Positions 36,387 to 48,892 of a stretch of DNA of 64,000 nucleotides are shown piece by piece (position 1 is the stretch's first letter; each line of letters opens with the position of its first letter). This DNA is from Micromussa lordhowensis (taxonomy: Eukaryota > Cnidaria > Anthozoa > Scleractinia > Lobophylliidae), in the NCBI GenBank assembly GCA_964020085.1, contig OZ026601.1:32374348-32438347 (forward strand). Reading direction: 5' to 3'. Position numbers and translations under genes: made by a program. The notes under the pieces are model-generated. The model saw only the letters and a list, made by a program, of their open reading frames with translations. It was not told the DNA's origin and made no database searches.

Positions 36387-39300
36387 TCATTCTGGTGCTG
36401 TAGCCATGGATAGAGGTGATCTCGCCACAACCCTAACACAAATAGGTTCACGTGGCACTAAAATGGTGGCAGCGTGCATCTTGATGGTTTCTGTAGTACC
36501 CAATCCCCTCTCAAATTTCATCTTCCGCAGAATTTTAACCAGCGCCAACTTCATTTCAAGTTGAGCCATTCTTATGCCAATGCACTGTTTAGGACCCAGG
36601 CCAAAAGGTAAGTAAGAGAAGGCTGGCCGCTTCTCGGCCACTTCCGGAAGGAAACGATCTGGATCGAACTTCTCAGGCTGCAGAAGAAAGGCACTTTCTA
36701 ATTAGCATGGTTGGCAGTCTTGATTTCATTTCTCTGCTGTAAGCAAAAGAGAACATTTCCGAACTTTTTAACTCTGCGAGGGTTTTGGTTTTTTTCCAGT
36801 TTACGTGGCATCTAGTGATAGTGGTACTGCAGTTTCCCGTCTTGTCTGTGTTATCCCACACAAGAAATCATGACTTTCTGATGGATACTATTCGCCCGCC
36901 ATATCTCTGGTTTTGTAAAAGCAAAGGATCTCATTGAGATCACAGTAGGGTACCTCCGGCAGGAGATCAAACCACTAGATCTAGAGTTCGATCTACGGAT
37001 TATTTTTCCACCGAACCTTCCAGGTTCTGATCTATGGCAACCTTTTTTGAAGTACTGGAGACCAGCCATTGGAAAGGTGTTGACTTGATGGATTAAAATA
37101 TAGTTGTTTGGTACATAGAGATTAATACATGGACGCGATTAGATATGGAATTTCGATTGGAGTGTTCAACTCGATATCTCACGAGAACAAGAGAAAAAAA
37201 ATCCCGTATCTACAAGCAACCATTTATTATTTTTTATTATACTAGTAATAACGACGTGTTTAAAGATTTTCCGAAGACTTTCGACCACTTTCCGAAACTT
37301 TACGGAGATTCCCCAAAAGTTGTACAAAGGCTACACGAACGTTTGCGAACATTTTCCGGATTCCGTCCGCTGTGGCGGGCGGATGAGAAATTAAATTCCG
37401 CCCGCTCCCTGAGCCAATCAGATTGCAGGATTTGTTGAATTCCGCTCGTTCATGAGCTGAGAAAAAATATAAATGGAAAATACGCCACTCAAGTCCCGGA
37501 TATAGTTTCGTATAAATTTTATGAGTGGTGTATTTTTCAGTAAAACACTCGTGTCTATATAATAAAAAAATAATGATGAAAAAATCAAACCTACCTCTGG
37601 CCAGTAATCAGGATCACGGTGAACACAATACGACAGAATATAAACACTGGCTCCAGCAGGGAATTCTACGCCGTTGATTACACAGGTCTCCATGCAATCA
37701 CGAACATTAACATAACCAACCGTGCACAAACGCAGCACCTCGGAAACAACTCGGTCAAGGTACTCAAGACTCTGAACAAACTCGTAGGTTGAAACATCGC
37801 CACGCGACCTTGTAGCGTCGTCAATTTCACGCAGAAGTTTGTCTTGTACCTCAGGGTAATAAGCGAGATAATATGCAATGAAAGCCAATGTAGACCCAGT
37901 TGTTTCACTGCCTGCCACCAAGAAGGTGATGCACTGAGCTATGATTTCTTCATCTGTCAGCGCTTCATCTGTCACTTCGGTGTTGTTCTCTTCTGTGGCC
38001 TCTAACATGAGCTGAACAAGATCTCTCCGTCCAACCGAGCCGCTGCGTCTGAGTTCTAGAATACCTCGGGCCAGTTTCTCGAAGTACGGGACATGCTGAA
38101 TTGGATTTAAGTCGAATATCTTTTTCAGGTGGCGATAGAAAGGAAACATGGTCAAAGCTCGGATGTACACGGGTACTATGAACACGCTCAATGCCTTTTT
38201 CACCAGTTCAGGATCTGCCAGGTTGGTTTGGACGTCTGCTTTAAGACCAAAACCCGCCGATAGGATGATATCAAGAGTGAACTGACCGAACGGTGTGCTG
38301 ACATCGACACTTTTCTCTGAAATATATATATAAAAAAAGCATCACATTAATTAGTATAAGAAATCGTATGAACGCGAGTGCATTTCCTGATTTATGGGCT
38401 CGAGTGATGTTTTGAAAGCTCTCAAAATTGCACGAGCCGTAGGCAAGTGCAATTTGAGAAATGCACGAGCAGGTTCATACGATTTCTTATTTATTATATT
38501 CTCAACAAAATTACTCAAACGCGCTACTTTTTACGCGTTACGTGCTACATTAAACACTTCAATGGTTTCCAATGCGTTCACATAGAATGTTGTGGCAGGC
38601 AAAAATAGCGTGAAGTTTTTGAAGGATTTTGAAAATATTCAGAAAATATCTCAGAAAATATCTCAGAAAATATATAGAAAATGTGGCGCTTCCTCGGTGT
38701 TTCCATAGCAACTTCCGTATTGCACTCTATAACCTGGATTGCACTCTATTGCCGGTTTTCACATGACGTCACTAAAATTCAAACTACAAAACTATTGATC
38801 ATGTTGATATTTTACTTTAACGAGGTTTAAAAGCCGCTAAAATCTAATATTTATGCGAATTTTTGTTCCGAATGGGTGCTTGGTTTTGCGATAGACTACT
38901 CTTGAATTTTCTAAGCTTTTTGGGGTCAGTTTGTCCGGATGTTATTTGATCTATCTTTTATCAGGAGCAACATATCTAGGGCCTAGCTGACCAACCTGCC
39001 GATGCCTCATGCATAGCTTTTGAGTGTGTTAGATTGTGTGGTGAAGGCAAAATGTGTACATTGTTTAACCTGCGTTTTCGCCCAGCGCCATTGTGACACA
39101 ATGTAAATTAACTTAAGTCACGCATTAAAATCAACCCTTGCCTTGCGAACACCGCGAACACCCCACTTTTTAAGGAACGAAGCTACTGATCCCTGAACGA
39201 AGCTGCTATTATATTCATAGAAACATCTCGCACTACTGATTTAAGGAATTGTGGACACTCCAGTCTGCGGTGGGTGGTCCCAAACTAACATTTTTATTGT

Positions 39301-39901
39301 GCGTCCCTCGTGACAACGGACAACTTGGAATACAAGTTTGTACACTATACAACATATCTTGGAATTTATTTCTCCTACCTTCCTTTGTAAGGTTTTCCAT
39401 CTTCGACAGCAATATGTCGGCTGCGTCTTCCATGATAGGTACGATCTCCTTTAATTTAAAGGAGCTGAAGGTCGGGGTTAGAATGGACCGAACACGCTTC
39501 CAATCATCGTCTCTAGCACCAAACAAACCTTTGTTTAAAGGAGCACTCCCAGCTATAAACTCTGGCCTGTTTCTGAATTTGTGAAAGTCCTTGACAAGTA
39601 TGTGTTTCAGTATTTCCGGATCTGCAACAGCAATAATAGCATCTCTCCCCATGTACATTTTGTAAACCTTGCCGTATCTCTTGCCGTATTCCAAGAACGC
39701 TTTGTGCAGACCGCCATATTTAGAGGCATCCAAGAGGTTTCCGAGATAAGGCCAAGGTTTTGGTCCTGGGAGAGAAACATGACTAGTCACGGCATAACCC
39801 GAGATACCGAACCAGTAAATAAGCGCTACTAGGAGAAATAACAGACTTATCCAGCCAAAATAACAGTTCGGTAACCCTGTGACGTTAACCACATCCAACA
39901 T
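36387..39901 (-). CDS. Cytochrome P450, three coding exons
   Basis: Exon 1 is 39379-39901 (start MLDVVNVTG; signal-anchor FGWISLLFLLVALIYWFG; hinge LPGPKPWPYLGN), exon 2 is 37595-38316 and exon 3 is 36387-36677. GT/AG splice sites are visible at all junctions, the phases agree (1 and 0), and the sum is 1,536 bp, i.e. 511 aa plus stop. Signature elements: I-helix AGSETTGS, ExxR in SEVLRL, PDRF, and the heme loop FGLGPKQCIG with the cysteine ligand. ER-anchored monooxygenase; the loop and length fit the animal CYP3-like clan. Substrate unknown. The introns (36678-37594 and 38317-39378) hold repeats, including a foldback at 38358-38490. Confidence 0.88.
38358..38490. mobile_element. Foldback element in P450 intron
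   Basis: Inverted arms AAGAAATCGTATGAAC ... GTTCATACGATTTCTT surround shorter internal inverted words (GCAATTTGAGAAATGCACGAGC). Typical MITE geometry, no coding capacity. Confidence 0.6.
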
Positions 39902-40364
39902 TTCTGTTCGTTTGCCTTACAAAAGTCACCAAAATGATTGGTATTTCGTGTCATGAGCCCAGCGAATATTAAATTACTTTATTGAAAGAAAACGCTTAAG
40001 CCATAAGTAAACATAATATAACATAACATTACAAGCCTTTTGTTCCAGAGAACAAAAAGAAATTGTAATTGACAACGGTCTTGCAGGACTGCCCAATCAT
40101 AAATCTCTGATGCAGCCCTTAAAATTGCTGCTAAGACAAGCATACTGTTCTAAGATGACAAAAGGTTATTTCCATTTTTTCTACAGTCTCTTTATGACTC
40201 GACAATTTGGTTTTGAATTTTTGTTTTCAAAACAAAAGAATACTTATCACCATGAAAAAGAAAGGTTTAGAATCGAAGGCTTGGACTAATTTGCTGTGAG
40301 AACTTTGTAGTCAATCACAAATAAAACATGTTTTAGCGCCTAACTATGGTGACGGTTGTCGCCA

Positions 40365-40714
40365 TGTTATAAAAGAATTGGTTCATGCTTTTAGCTTTGC
40401 GTATATCGAGTTTGGAGAGCACTTAAGAAGAGGCAGGTACAAAAGTCTGACCGGATCAACTAGGAACGCTGATTTGAGTAATTAAGAATAGCACCTATTG
40501 TTGAATGTCTCGTTCTTGAATAGGTGCTATTCTGATTCAAATCAGCGATCCGAGTTGATCCGGTCCGACTTTTGTGCCTGCCTCTTAAGAAGCTAGAGTT
40601 TCTGTCGGCTATCGCCTCGAGAACCTCTTACGCTTCTTTCGTGCTCTCCAAACTTCCCGCGTGCATCCATAACTCGATATACGCACGCTAAGCATGAACC
40701 AATTCTTTAATAAC
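40365..40714. mobile_element. Compound foldback element
   Basis: The outer arms read GTTATAAAAGAATTGGTTCATGC and, inverted, GCATGAACCAATTC...ATAAC. The inner arms run from GAGGCAGG...AAAAGTC to its complement, and the innermost inverted pair is AATAGCACCTATT ... AATAGGTGCTATT. Two nested palindromes, either one elaborate foldback transposon or one inserted in another. No gene. Confidence 0.7.
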
Positions 40715-41705
40715 AACGAAAAAAAAACATCATAGCCATACGAATGCTAATACACCTCCCAAATTGTTTTTGCCACCCTAATGATAACTTTAGAAAATAA
40801 ATGCAGAAGTCACCACGTCATTCATGCATGCATAGTGAATAGAATGATAATTGAAAAAAGGCCAATCCTGTCCATAGATACGCGACAGTTGAAGATACAC
40901 GGCAGTCTACCGAAATTCTCACCAATTTCCACGTGATGTCATGTAATGTAATTCAATTTTTCTGAGAAATAGTCGATTTTTGATTAGAAATGTCAAGCAA
41001 GTTTAAACGCCATTTTGGCTTTGTAGTGGACGAAGTTTGTGAGCTCTGCCTCCTCCACAGGCTTTTCATATTTTTAGGGCGATTGGGCGACTGGGAGTGA
41101 GCAAAAGGGCGGGAGCGGGAGCTGGTAGCTAGTGAGGAGTGCGAGCGCAGGGAGCGATGGGAAGGAGAAAAAGGGGGAAAGAAAAGCCTGCTAAATCCTG
41201 TGTCGAAGATCGGTGACACAGCTCGAAAATATGAAAGTCGTTTTTGTTCCTCGAAAATGGTGGAGTTTCTAAACGATGAAGGCCCCCTTCCACCCTCAAA
41301 ACACTTTTCAATCGACAGAGTCGATGATTTATAAGTTTCCTCGGTGAATTGTCGATCCACGGTAAATGTCTAAATAGGTGCTATGTGTTTAGTGCACATG
41401 GCTTGTTCCATTGAAGTTCAGGTGTAGCAAACGCTGATCTTTTGTAGTTTAGTTTACTTAAAGAAATTCAACGACGCGGATGTAGGAGACGCAGAACGTA
41501 GAGGAGGAAAACATAGTCCCACACCTTCATGAAACTGAGATCGCCATTTTGCCACATGTTACGTTTTGAAGTTGATAAGTGAATCATTCTTCACTTTCAT
41601 CTATGGCCGCAGTTCAAATATATGAATTATTTCATATATACTTACATCATTTCACTCCTCACGGGAAGATATGAACTCAACAAATTGACCTCGCTCCCAA
41701 TGTGT

Positions 41706-41744
41706 GGCTTCATAGTTCAGTTGGTAGAGCATCGCACCGGTATC

Positions 41745-41777
<33 letters not shown>
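41706..41777 (+). tRNA. tRNA-like sequence (Thr-GGT-like), copy 1 of tandem pair
   Basis: 72 nt with a 7-bp acceptor stem GGCTTCA/TGAAGCC, A box TAGTTCAGTTGG and B box GGTTCGAATCC, followed by a T-run (Pol III terminator). Loop bases would give anticodon GGT, but the base 5' to it is C rather than the usual U and the anticodon stem has a mismatch. It is more likely a tRNA-derived repeat than a working tRNA. The same unit recurs 255 bp downstream. Confidence 0.5.
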
Positions 41778-41778
<1 letters not shown>

Positions 41779-41960
41779 TGATTTTTTTTTTCAGGCTTCT
41801 TCTTTCCAGTTGCTTAAATTGGAAAGTTCACTGCGATGATCATTCATAACTTTCATCTACAACCGCAGTTCAAATATGAATTATTTCATATATATTTCAC
41901 ATCATTTCACTCCTCACGGGAAGATATGAACTCAACAAATTGACCTCGCTCCCAATGTGT

Positions 41961-41999
41961 GGCTCCATAGCTCAGTTGGTAGAGCATCGCACCGGTATC

Positions 42000-42032
<33 letters not shown>
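41961..42032 (+). tRNA. tRNA-like sequence, copy 2 of tandem pair
   Basis: Same as copy 1 with A box TAGCTCAGTTGG and one mismatch in the acceptor stem (GGCTCCA/TGAAGCC). Both copies lie in a tandem duplication of about 255 bp (41590-42100) that includes GGGAAGATATGAACTC and the downstream T-run plus CAGGCTTCTTCTTTCCAG. Confidence 0.5.
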
Positions 42033-42033
<1 letters not shown>

Positions 42034-42099
42034 TGATTTTTTTTTTTTCAGGCTTCTTCTTTCCAGTTGCTTGAATTGGAAAATTCACTGCGAGGATCA

Positions 42100-43180
42100 T
42101 TCTTCACCTTCTCTTTGAAACAACTTAAATGCGAATTTTCAATGTCTGTGTGGTTTTGTTCGATTGAAATGTTTTGTTGATTTTCTTGTAACTGTAAACT
42201 GTTGCGAAGTCAAAACAACTATTTTTTTACAATGACTATATATAAAAAACAATAATTTTACATGTGGGCAACTGAAATGGGTGTACACAGGTTGCTGTCC
42301 TGGAAAGTTCTGGAAATCTATTAAGTCATGTAAAAAATATGAAAAGTATGGCAGACAGTAAGGAGGATTAAGGAGGATTTCCCTGTTAAGCGGCCAAACA
42401 AATACACTTAGAATGACTTTGTTTTAGAAGAAATGATGAAAGAAAAGAATTTGACGAGTGATAAAAACATTCAAACACATGTTTATTATGATTGTCTTGG
42501 GGTGATTACATTTTAACCCGGCCGATGGTAAAACTTATTCCACGCATCCGAACCCCTTTATTTAGCGGCCTTCTCCCATTTACCCGAAAGTGGCCGGTTA
42601 ATAGGGGTTCGACTAAATAATGATAACAAAACACAAGACATTACTGGAATGTTTATCTAAAATACAAAAACAACAACTAAACTGCTGAAACTTTCTGAAC
42701 TTGTTCGTAAAAGTTTTATATAACAAGTACCCTGTATGTTAGCACAGAAGTTAGCACAAATAGTACAGTAATTGAACAAGTTGCAAACCATTAAAGGGGA
42801 TTTTACCTGAATTAAGGTGAAATTTTAAAGTGATTGAAAGGAAAAAAGAAAGGTTATGGAACACCACGGGCAGTTCAACGCCCCCAAAATAGCAGCCCAG
42901 GTTGGTGGACAACTGTTCGGTGTGCATCTACCAATTTTTAACTTCAAATTCTATTTTCAAACAACACCAAATCTTTAAAATTTCCCATTTCCATAAATTT
43001 AACTGATCCTTTCAGAAAAACTCTATCTCTAAACATACCAAAAAATCACCAAAATATTTGCTAAACAACCCAGAACATAGATATGTTGGATGAGCAGAGT
43101 GATTCTTGACTGCTTAAAAAATGAACGAGATATTTGCGTCAACACCAAAATACCCAGCCAAAACTGATACGGTTTAGGTA
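42100..43180. other. Gene-free AT-rich stretch
   Basis: No ORF with recognisable domain and no clear repeat structure beyond simple AT-rich sequence. Confidence 0.4.
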
Positions 43181-43189
43181 GAACTCCGC

Positions 43190-43500
43190 CTTATCTTCTT
43201 GGTGTGATCATCAACGAAGATTTAATTATGTAATAGAGTTTCTAAACGTCTCGACCTTTTACGCCATATCAGCCCCTTCTCGAAGAAGACGCAGAGAGAT
43301 GATTTACTACAATGCAGTAATTAAACCACTCATGATGTCATGCAATAAAGAGGCACTTTGAGAGAGTTCTACGTATGCAGAAACGGGCCGCTCGTATTAT
43401 TCTAGAAGCACAACGCACTACTCGAACAGCAACAATGTTTGACAACTTCAACTGGATTCCCTTTTACAATGAAGCGAAAATCAGTCGATAGAAATTGCTA
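43190..43500 (+). pseudogene. Non-LTR retrotransposon (LINE) C-terminal relic
   Basis: Broken reading frames contain YNAVIKPL and, in another frame, VLRMQKRAARIILEAQRTTR followed by MFDNFNWIPFYNEAK. This is the post-reverse-transcriptase region (RMQKRAARIIL ... L.W.P) of CR1/Jockey-like LINEs. Several frameshifts; dead. Confidence 0.65.
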
Positions 43501-44416
43501 TAAATAGATGATTTTTAATATTTCATCTTCATTTTCATTGAACTCCGTTGTGATATATCTGTGACTAATTTTAAAATTTTACCTTTTATCAGTAATTTTA
43601 ATTACTGTTGAGTCAAGTTGTCTATATATGTCCAATAATTTTAAGCTCGTTGGGATGGCAAGACGGATGTAGGAAACCTAACAAGTATGATTACAGACCG
43701 AATTGGACGACATAAAGTCTTATTACCAATTAATCATAAAAATTACAATTTCCGAGAAAAGAAGAATAGCCAAGTTATAAAAGAAAGGAAAACTTTGCAT
43801 TAAAAGACTGACAAAGGAGGCGTAAATTGTTTCATGTCGCTTTCAAAGTGAGATTGGTTGATTTAAAATACAACTTTGAATGCGAGTGGTTGATTTAAAA
43901 TACAACTCTGAATGTGATTGGCTTATTGAACTGTCTGATAACCAACTGTCCGATAACGACTTGGCAAGTGACTGCTCAACCTTCTACGCATCCCTAGCCC
44001 CACTTGGGGGCTCAGGTAATAATGCGGGCTGAAATGGTGGAAAGAACGGCTGACTGTAATATTTCTACTTTGGCAAGCACTATTTTTTTTCTCGGCATTT
44101 CATGTTAAGAAAACAAGGCTTCCCCTGCCTGCTGAGAAACTCTCTTAGTCATATATTCAGTAGTGTGTTTATATGGATGCAAATTTTAAAGAGGGTTTCT
44201 GGAAAAAATTTGTCTTCACACCAAAATTTCTTGTATACCGCGGGAAAATAAAAAAAGGTTCAGAAACCTTCCTTAGGTTAATTTTGTCCTCAAAAAATTT
44301 GAACCCCATGAAAACAATATATACCAAGTTTTCATTAGTGACGTGAAAATATTGCTGCTTACCGGGAAAATTGGCAAAGCATATAAAGTTCGTAAAATTT
44401 TTAGTTTACGCGATCG

Positions 44417-44900
44417 ATGAAATTCCCGACATTTTTCAAACTTGGAGCTATTCTCGTCCCCAGAGGCCGACCTCCTTTTTGTCAGCACCAAGAATCGCCA
44501 CCTCCGGCTGGACGCTATTTTTTGAGCATGCGCATGCGATCTGTTAGAGTTTACGGCCGGGAAGTTCGTAAATCGCAGACTTCCGGTGTTGGACCAGCCC
44601 AGAGGTCAAGATCCTTGGTGCTGACCAAGACGAGCGCGGAATCTGGGCACGAGAATGACTTGGAGCCTGGTGTGCGGCCAAAACTCGCGCATGCTCAATA
44701 CGTTTTACCGCTCTGAAGACTAATGTAGGAAACAATATGCTCACAATAGCTCTTATCGCAGTTATCAGCGGTTTGACATGCAAACGAGGCGAAAGAGTCA
44801 ATACTGCATTGTATTGACCCTTTAGCCTCGTTTGTGTGCCGCTCTAAACAAAGGAATACTTGACAGCGGGCTCAACTCCGATAACAGCTATTGTAAAAAT
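44417..44900. repeat. Repeat cluster with hairpin (MITE-like)
   Basis: GC-rich stretch (44440-44700) with short inverted words (GCACCAAGAATC / GATCCTTGGTGC) followed by a hairpin at 44760-44840 built on TGACATGCAAACGAGGC and GCCTCGTTTGTGTGCC. Open frames on both strands here look like translated repeat, not genes. Confidence 0.45.
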
Positions 44901-45071
44901 GCTCAAAATTATGCTCACTGCGCATTAGTTTCAGCACAGACATGTTATCCAAATAGGAGACTGGCATCTAGCGCTTCGTGTATGCTTCATACTGGGTCTC
45001 CATTCTGCATGTGCTCTCTTATCCCCGTGGTGTCCACGAAATTCTTTTTGACCACTTTCAAAATATCCTTA

Positions 45072-45759
45072 TCACCACGAAAAAGCTTCTGCCAAAAGAA
45101 CTGAAGAAAATTGTGATACAATGAAGCGTTTATTACCGTGGTTGACTGTATAAAACTTGAGGGCAACTTGAGCTGACAACACTAAGAACTTGCAAAGATT
45201 GTCCAAGACGAAAATGGATAACGTGATGCAATAAGCAGCTCTGGAAACAGGTCGAAAATCATTTTGCCTGCAAGGAGGAAAGGTGAAATTCAACTGGTAT
45301 AATAGATATACAGTGCACAGTTTGGAAAGGATCACAAGGCACTCGACATGTTTCCTAGCATTTTCATTGTTAACCATGATTAAAACATCGTAGACGACTA
45401 CAAGAAGTGTGATGGTGTTTAAGGACCAGAAGTAGGGCTTCCGGACCAAACACTTTAATATTGCTTTGTTCCCCACCGGTCTTAGCTCGGGTAGTAGTGT
45501 TCTGTTGAACAGACAAATCCCTATGATCGACGTTGAAATTGAGCAACACAGCCACACAGTCTTCCAGCAGTACGGATCGCATGGTGGAGTATTGTACACT
45601 GTGAAGTTGGTGCAGTCCACACTCGTTGAATTATGATACAAGGTACAGTCAACCACGAATATTGAGAACATCACCAATGACACTAGCCTGAAGAGCTGGA
45701 AAAGGATACAAAGTGCTGGAAAGCCAAACCATATCAGGTTGACCAGTATTCTTCGAAAC
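45072..45759 (-). CDS. Multipass membrane protein, exon of an uncharacterised cnidarian-type family
   Basis: Open from a splice acceptor (CCCTAG before TTTCGAAGAAT, at about 45760) to a stop at 45072, about 228 codons. At least four hydrophobic helices: about WFGFPALCILFQLF, VWLCCSISTSIIGICLF, SLNTITLLVVVYDVLIMV and YCITLSIFVLDNLCKFLVL. A Cys-rich extracellular loop (CTLYHNSTSVDCTNF ... CDPYC) has possible N-glycosylation sites. Upstream exon(s) were not found. I recall similar proteins only from cnidarian gene sets. Function unknown. Confidence 0.6.
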
Positions 45760-45821
45760 TAGGGAAGAAAAAGAAATTTCTCATAAAAGGCGCATAACCC
45801 TCCGTAGGAAACATTTGTCCA

Positions 45822-45989
45822 CAATAGCCCTTTTCACGGTTAGTTTTTCTCATTTGCATTACAATGTAATCCAACGTGCGTGCGAGGCAATTTCGGGCTA
45901 AAACTACAAAATAGCCCGAAATTGCCTCACATACGTGCTAGATTACATTGTGATGCAAATAAGAAAAGAAAACCGTGAAAAGGGCTATT
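45822..45989. mobile_element. Near-perfect foldback (about 80-bp arms)
   Basis: AATAGCCCTTTTCACGGTTAG ... and its complement bracket a very short loop (CTAAAACTACAAAATAG). It includes GAGGCAATTTCGGGCTA inverted. It lies in the presumptive intron upstream of the membrane-protein exon. MITE-type. Confidence 0.75.
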
Positions 45990-46731
45990 CTTAGCGCAAG
46001 AATATTTTAACAACACTTTATCAAAACTTGCAGAAAAGTTTAAATCTTCAACCTAGCATACAACATATCGTTAGAACAGGGACGAACATTGCAAAAATAT
46101 GGCCTTTCTCGTACTTTATGATTTTTGATCCATGATTTTGGCATCAAGTGATAAGAAGTGGTTATAATGACCCATCAAAGTCTACGTCTTGGAAAGTGCT
46201 GGAGACTGTTTTGAGCCACCTTTATTAAACCACGACGACAACGGCAATTAGAACGTAAACAAACAAAAAGAATAGCTGTGCACATGCGTTATAAATCTTT
46301 TAACGTTTCTTTGCCGTCCTCTGCAAACAAGAACGTGAAAAGACCCAGTTCTGCGTAGTCTGGGGAACGCGAACTTCGACGGCTAATATTTTGTATTTCC
46401 ATTGGAATCGAACGCTGCCATTGCACATTTGGCCTGAGCACGTTTGTAGAAGCATTGGCGTACCGTGCAGATCTAGACAATTGCGAATTTCGCTGGTGAT
46501 AGATAAATTAATTTTTGACTAGGCGTCGTCCTCGGCGTCGCCGTAAAGTTACCTAATTAGGAACTTTAAGATACGTTCACTACTGACTACGGACTACTTC
46601 TGGACGTGAGAGTACAAGCGCTGCGTGGACTGGGGCGACTACGCTAAAAGAGCGCGAAAATCAGACTCTAGTTTGACGTTAAGATTGTGACTTCGAGGAT
46701 TTAAGACTACGGCTTCATTTGAGAAAAGAAA

Positions 46732-47775
46732 ATGTCTTTCGAGGATGTTAGAAACGCGCTGGTAATCGCTTATGCCGATGGTTTTCTCGATGATGAAGAA
46801 TTAATGATTCTTTACGATTATTACCAACCAGTCAATCCTTCATTTCCATACTGGAATTTTCAGTGATCCATTCTGTTTGGATGTGTTCGACTCCTGCGAG
46901 TGTGAAGCTCATTTCAGGGTGGCCAAAGATGATCTTCCGATTTTAATGAACGCTTTGCGGATTCCGGCAAGTTTCAAGTGCTCACAGTGAACAGTTTGCA
47001 GTGGATTGGAAGTACTTCGGTTACTGCTAAAACGATTAGCCTACCCATGCCACTATTTCGATTTAGTTTCAACCTTTGCACGTCCGGTACCATGCAGAGC
47101 TCTGCATGATAGCTAACACTGTACTTGACTGGATTTATAATGAACATGGTTTTCGTTTAACTGCTTGGAATCAGCCATTTCTCACCCCTGCTAGCCTTCA
47201 AGATTATGCCCGCGCCATAACTAAACAAGGAAGTCCACTTACCAGTTGTTTTGGTTTCATTGATGGTTCGGTGCGCCCAACATGCCGCCCTGAAGAAAAG
47301 CAGCGTGTTGTATACAATGGGCACAAGCGTGTTCATGCGCTGAAATTTCAATCTGTAGCACTGCCAAATAGTTTGATAGCAAATCTTTATGGTCCGGTGT
47401 AGGGTCGACGCCACGGTGCAGGAATGTTGAGAGACTCTGGCCTTCTGAATAAACTTGAAAGAGAAGCTTACGGTCCAAGAGGGGATGTTCTGTGTCTCTA
47501 TGGAGACCCGGCCTACCCTCTTCGTCCTTATTTAATGGCCCCTTACCGAATAGGGGAGGTCCCAGTTTTTACAGCAGATATCGGGTAGCATTTAATGAAG
47601 CAATGAGTTCTGTTAGGGCGTCGGTCGAATGGCTGTTTGGTGATGTCTCTAATTTCCTCAAGTTCATAGATTTTAAAAAAACTTAAAGTTGGGGTTAAGT
47701 GCAATTGGAAAGCAGTATATAGTTGCGGCACTTTTTAGGAACATTCTAACCTGCCTTTATGGTAGCCCAACATAA
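46732..47775 (+). pseudogene. Harbinger (HARBI1-like) transposase, decayed
   Basis: Starts MSFEDVRNALVIAY. Stops and frameshifts occur near 46866, 46915, 47105, 47400 and 47587. The catalytic landmarks are still readable: first Asp in CFGFIDGSVRPTCRP (about 47250), second Asp in LYGDPAYPLRPY (about 47500) and Glu in RASVEWLFGDV (about 47625). HARBI1-like nucleases cut transposon ends with a partner Myb-like protein. This copy is non-functional. Confidence 0.85.
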
Positions 47776-48892
47776 ACATTTTTTCAACTTGATCCACCAA
47801 CTGTTCAAGACTATTTCGCTTAACGGTGTAGTACACTAAGTAAAGATGTCTGAGATCAATGCCAAGTCACAAAAGGTTAATAAGGTCCTGGTTGTTAAAA
47901 GCCAGCTAATCCAGGATTTAAGGTTTTAATTTTTCTTTTATAAAAGTTCACTGTTAATTGCTGTAGAGTCTTAAGATAGTAGCCAGACAAGATGAAATTA
48001 AAAAATCTAAGCAGCACGCCCCCAAAAAGTTACCTTCAAAGTTTAATAGAATCCTGGATAAAATCAATTGTCCTTTAGAAAACTGGAATAACACTGCTCA
48101 AAGTTATCATCTATGTTATGTGCAACTTGTTTACTATATCAACTAATATATCAACTCAACTCTCAAAGGTACAAGGATGCTAGATCCAAGCTGTCAAACA
48201 AAGTCTTACATTGTAGTTTGCAACCACTTTGTAAACATCATTCAGCTGCTGTATTAAATAAAACATGAACAGTAAACAAGTTATCCTGTTTGCACTTGCA
48301 GCAAAATAGAGCATTTGCTTCACTATTAAATAATATTAAAACTCAAGAGTTTGTGGTGAAAAAAAACTACATACATGTACTCAAATTTGAAATGTTCAGA
48401 ACGCATTGTAGATAGAACTGTTTCCATCTTATTTTAAACAGGAGAGAAAAATCAATATAATAAAAATGCATAACTCTCTTTTACAGAACATTAAAATCAA
48501 AGGGATAGTTTTCATTTTGGTGACACTTCCAAGTACTGACAAAACTGTACAGCAAATGAACATTTAGAAGCCAGTAACACGAGCTGGAGTTTACAATTTT
48601 TGCACTCTCACAACTAAAGAAAATGCCACTTCTCATCAAAATTACTTACACAATTAAGCACTCTTTATAAATTGTTTTGTGAAATCGATTTTTTCAATCC
48701 TTTAACTGGTAGTCAAGAACCTGCATTCAGTGATTCTTAGTGAACAGATACTGGTACACGGATAACTTGCTTATAAAATAATTTCCTTATGAAAAAATAC
48801 AAAAATGTAAAATCACTCTTTAAATGTAAAATCACTCTTAAAAAAGGGATGGCAAAACAACCATACTCTCAAACGACAACACTGCCAGTGGT

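Noticed and set aside
41622..41849. 75-aa ORF over the first tRNA-like copy
   Set aside because: Its frame is the translation of the tRNA-like repeat and flank, not a gene.
44417..44801. Overlapping open frames on both strands
   Set aside because: GC-rich repeat with inverted words; no domain and no start or splice context.
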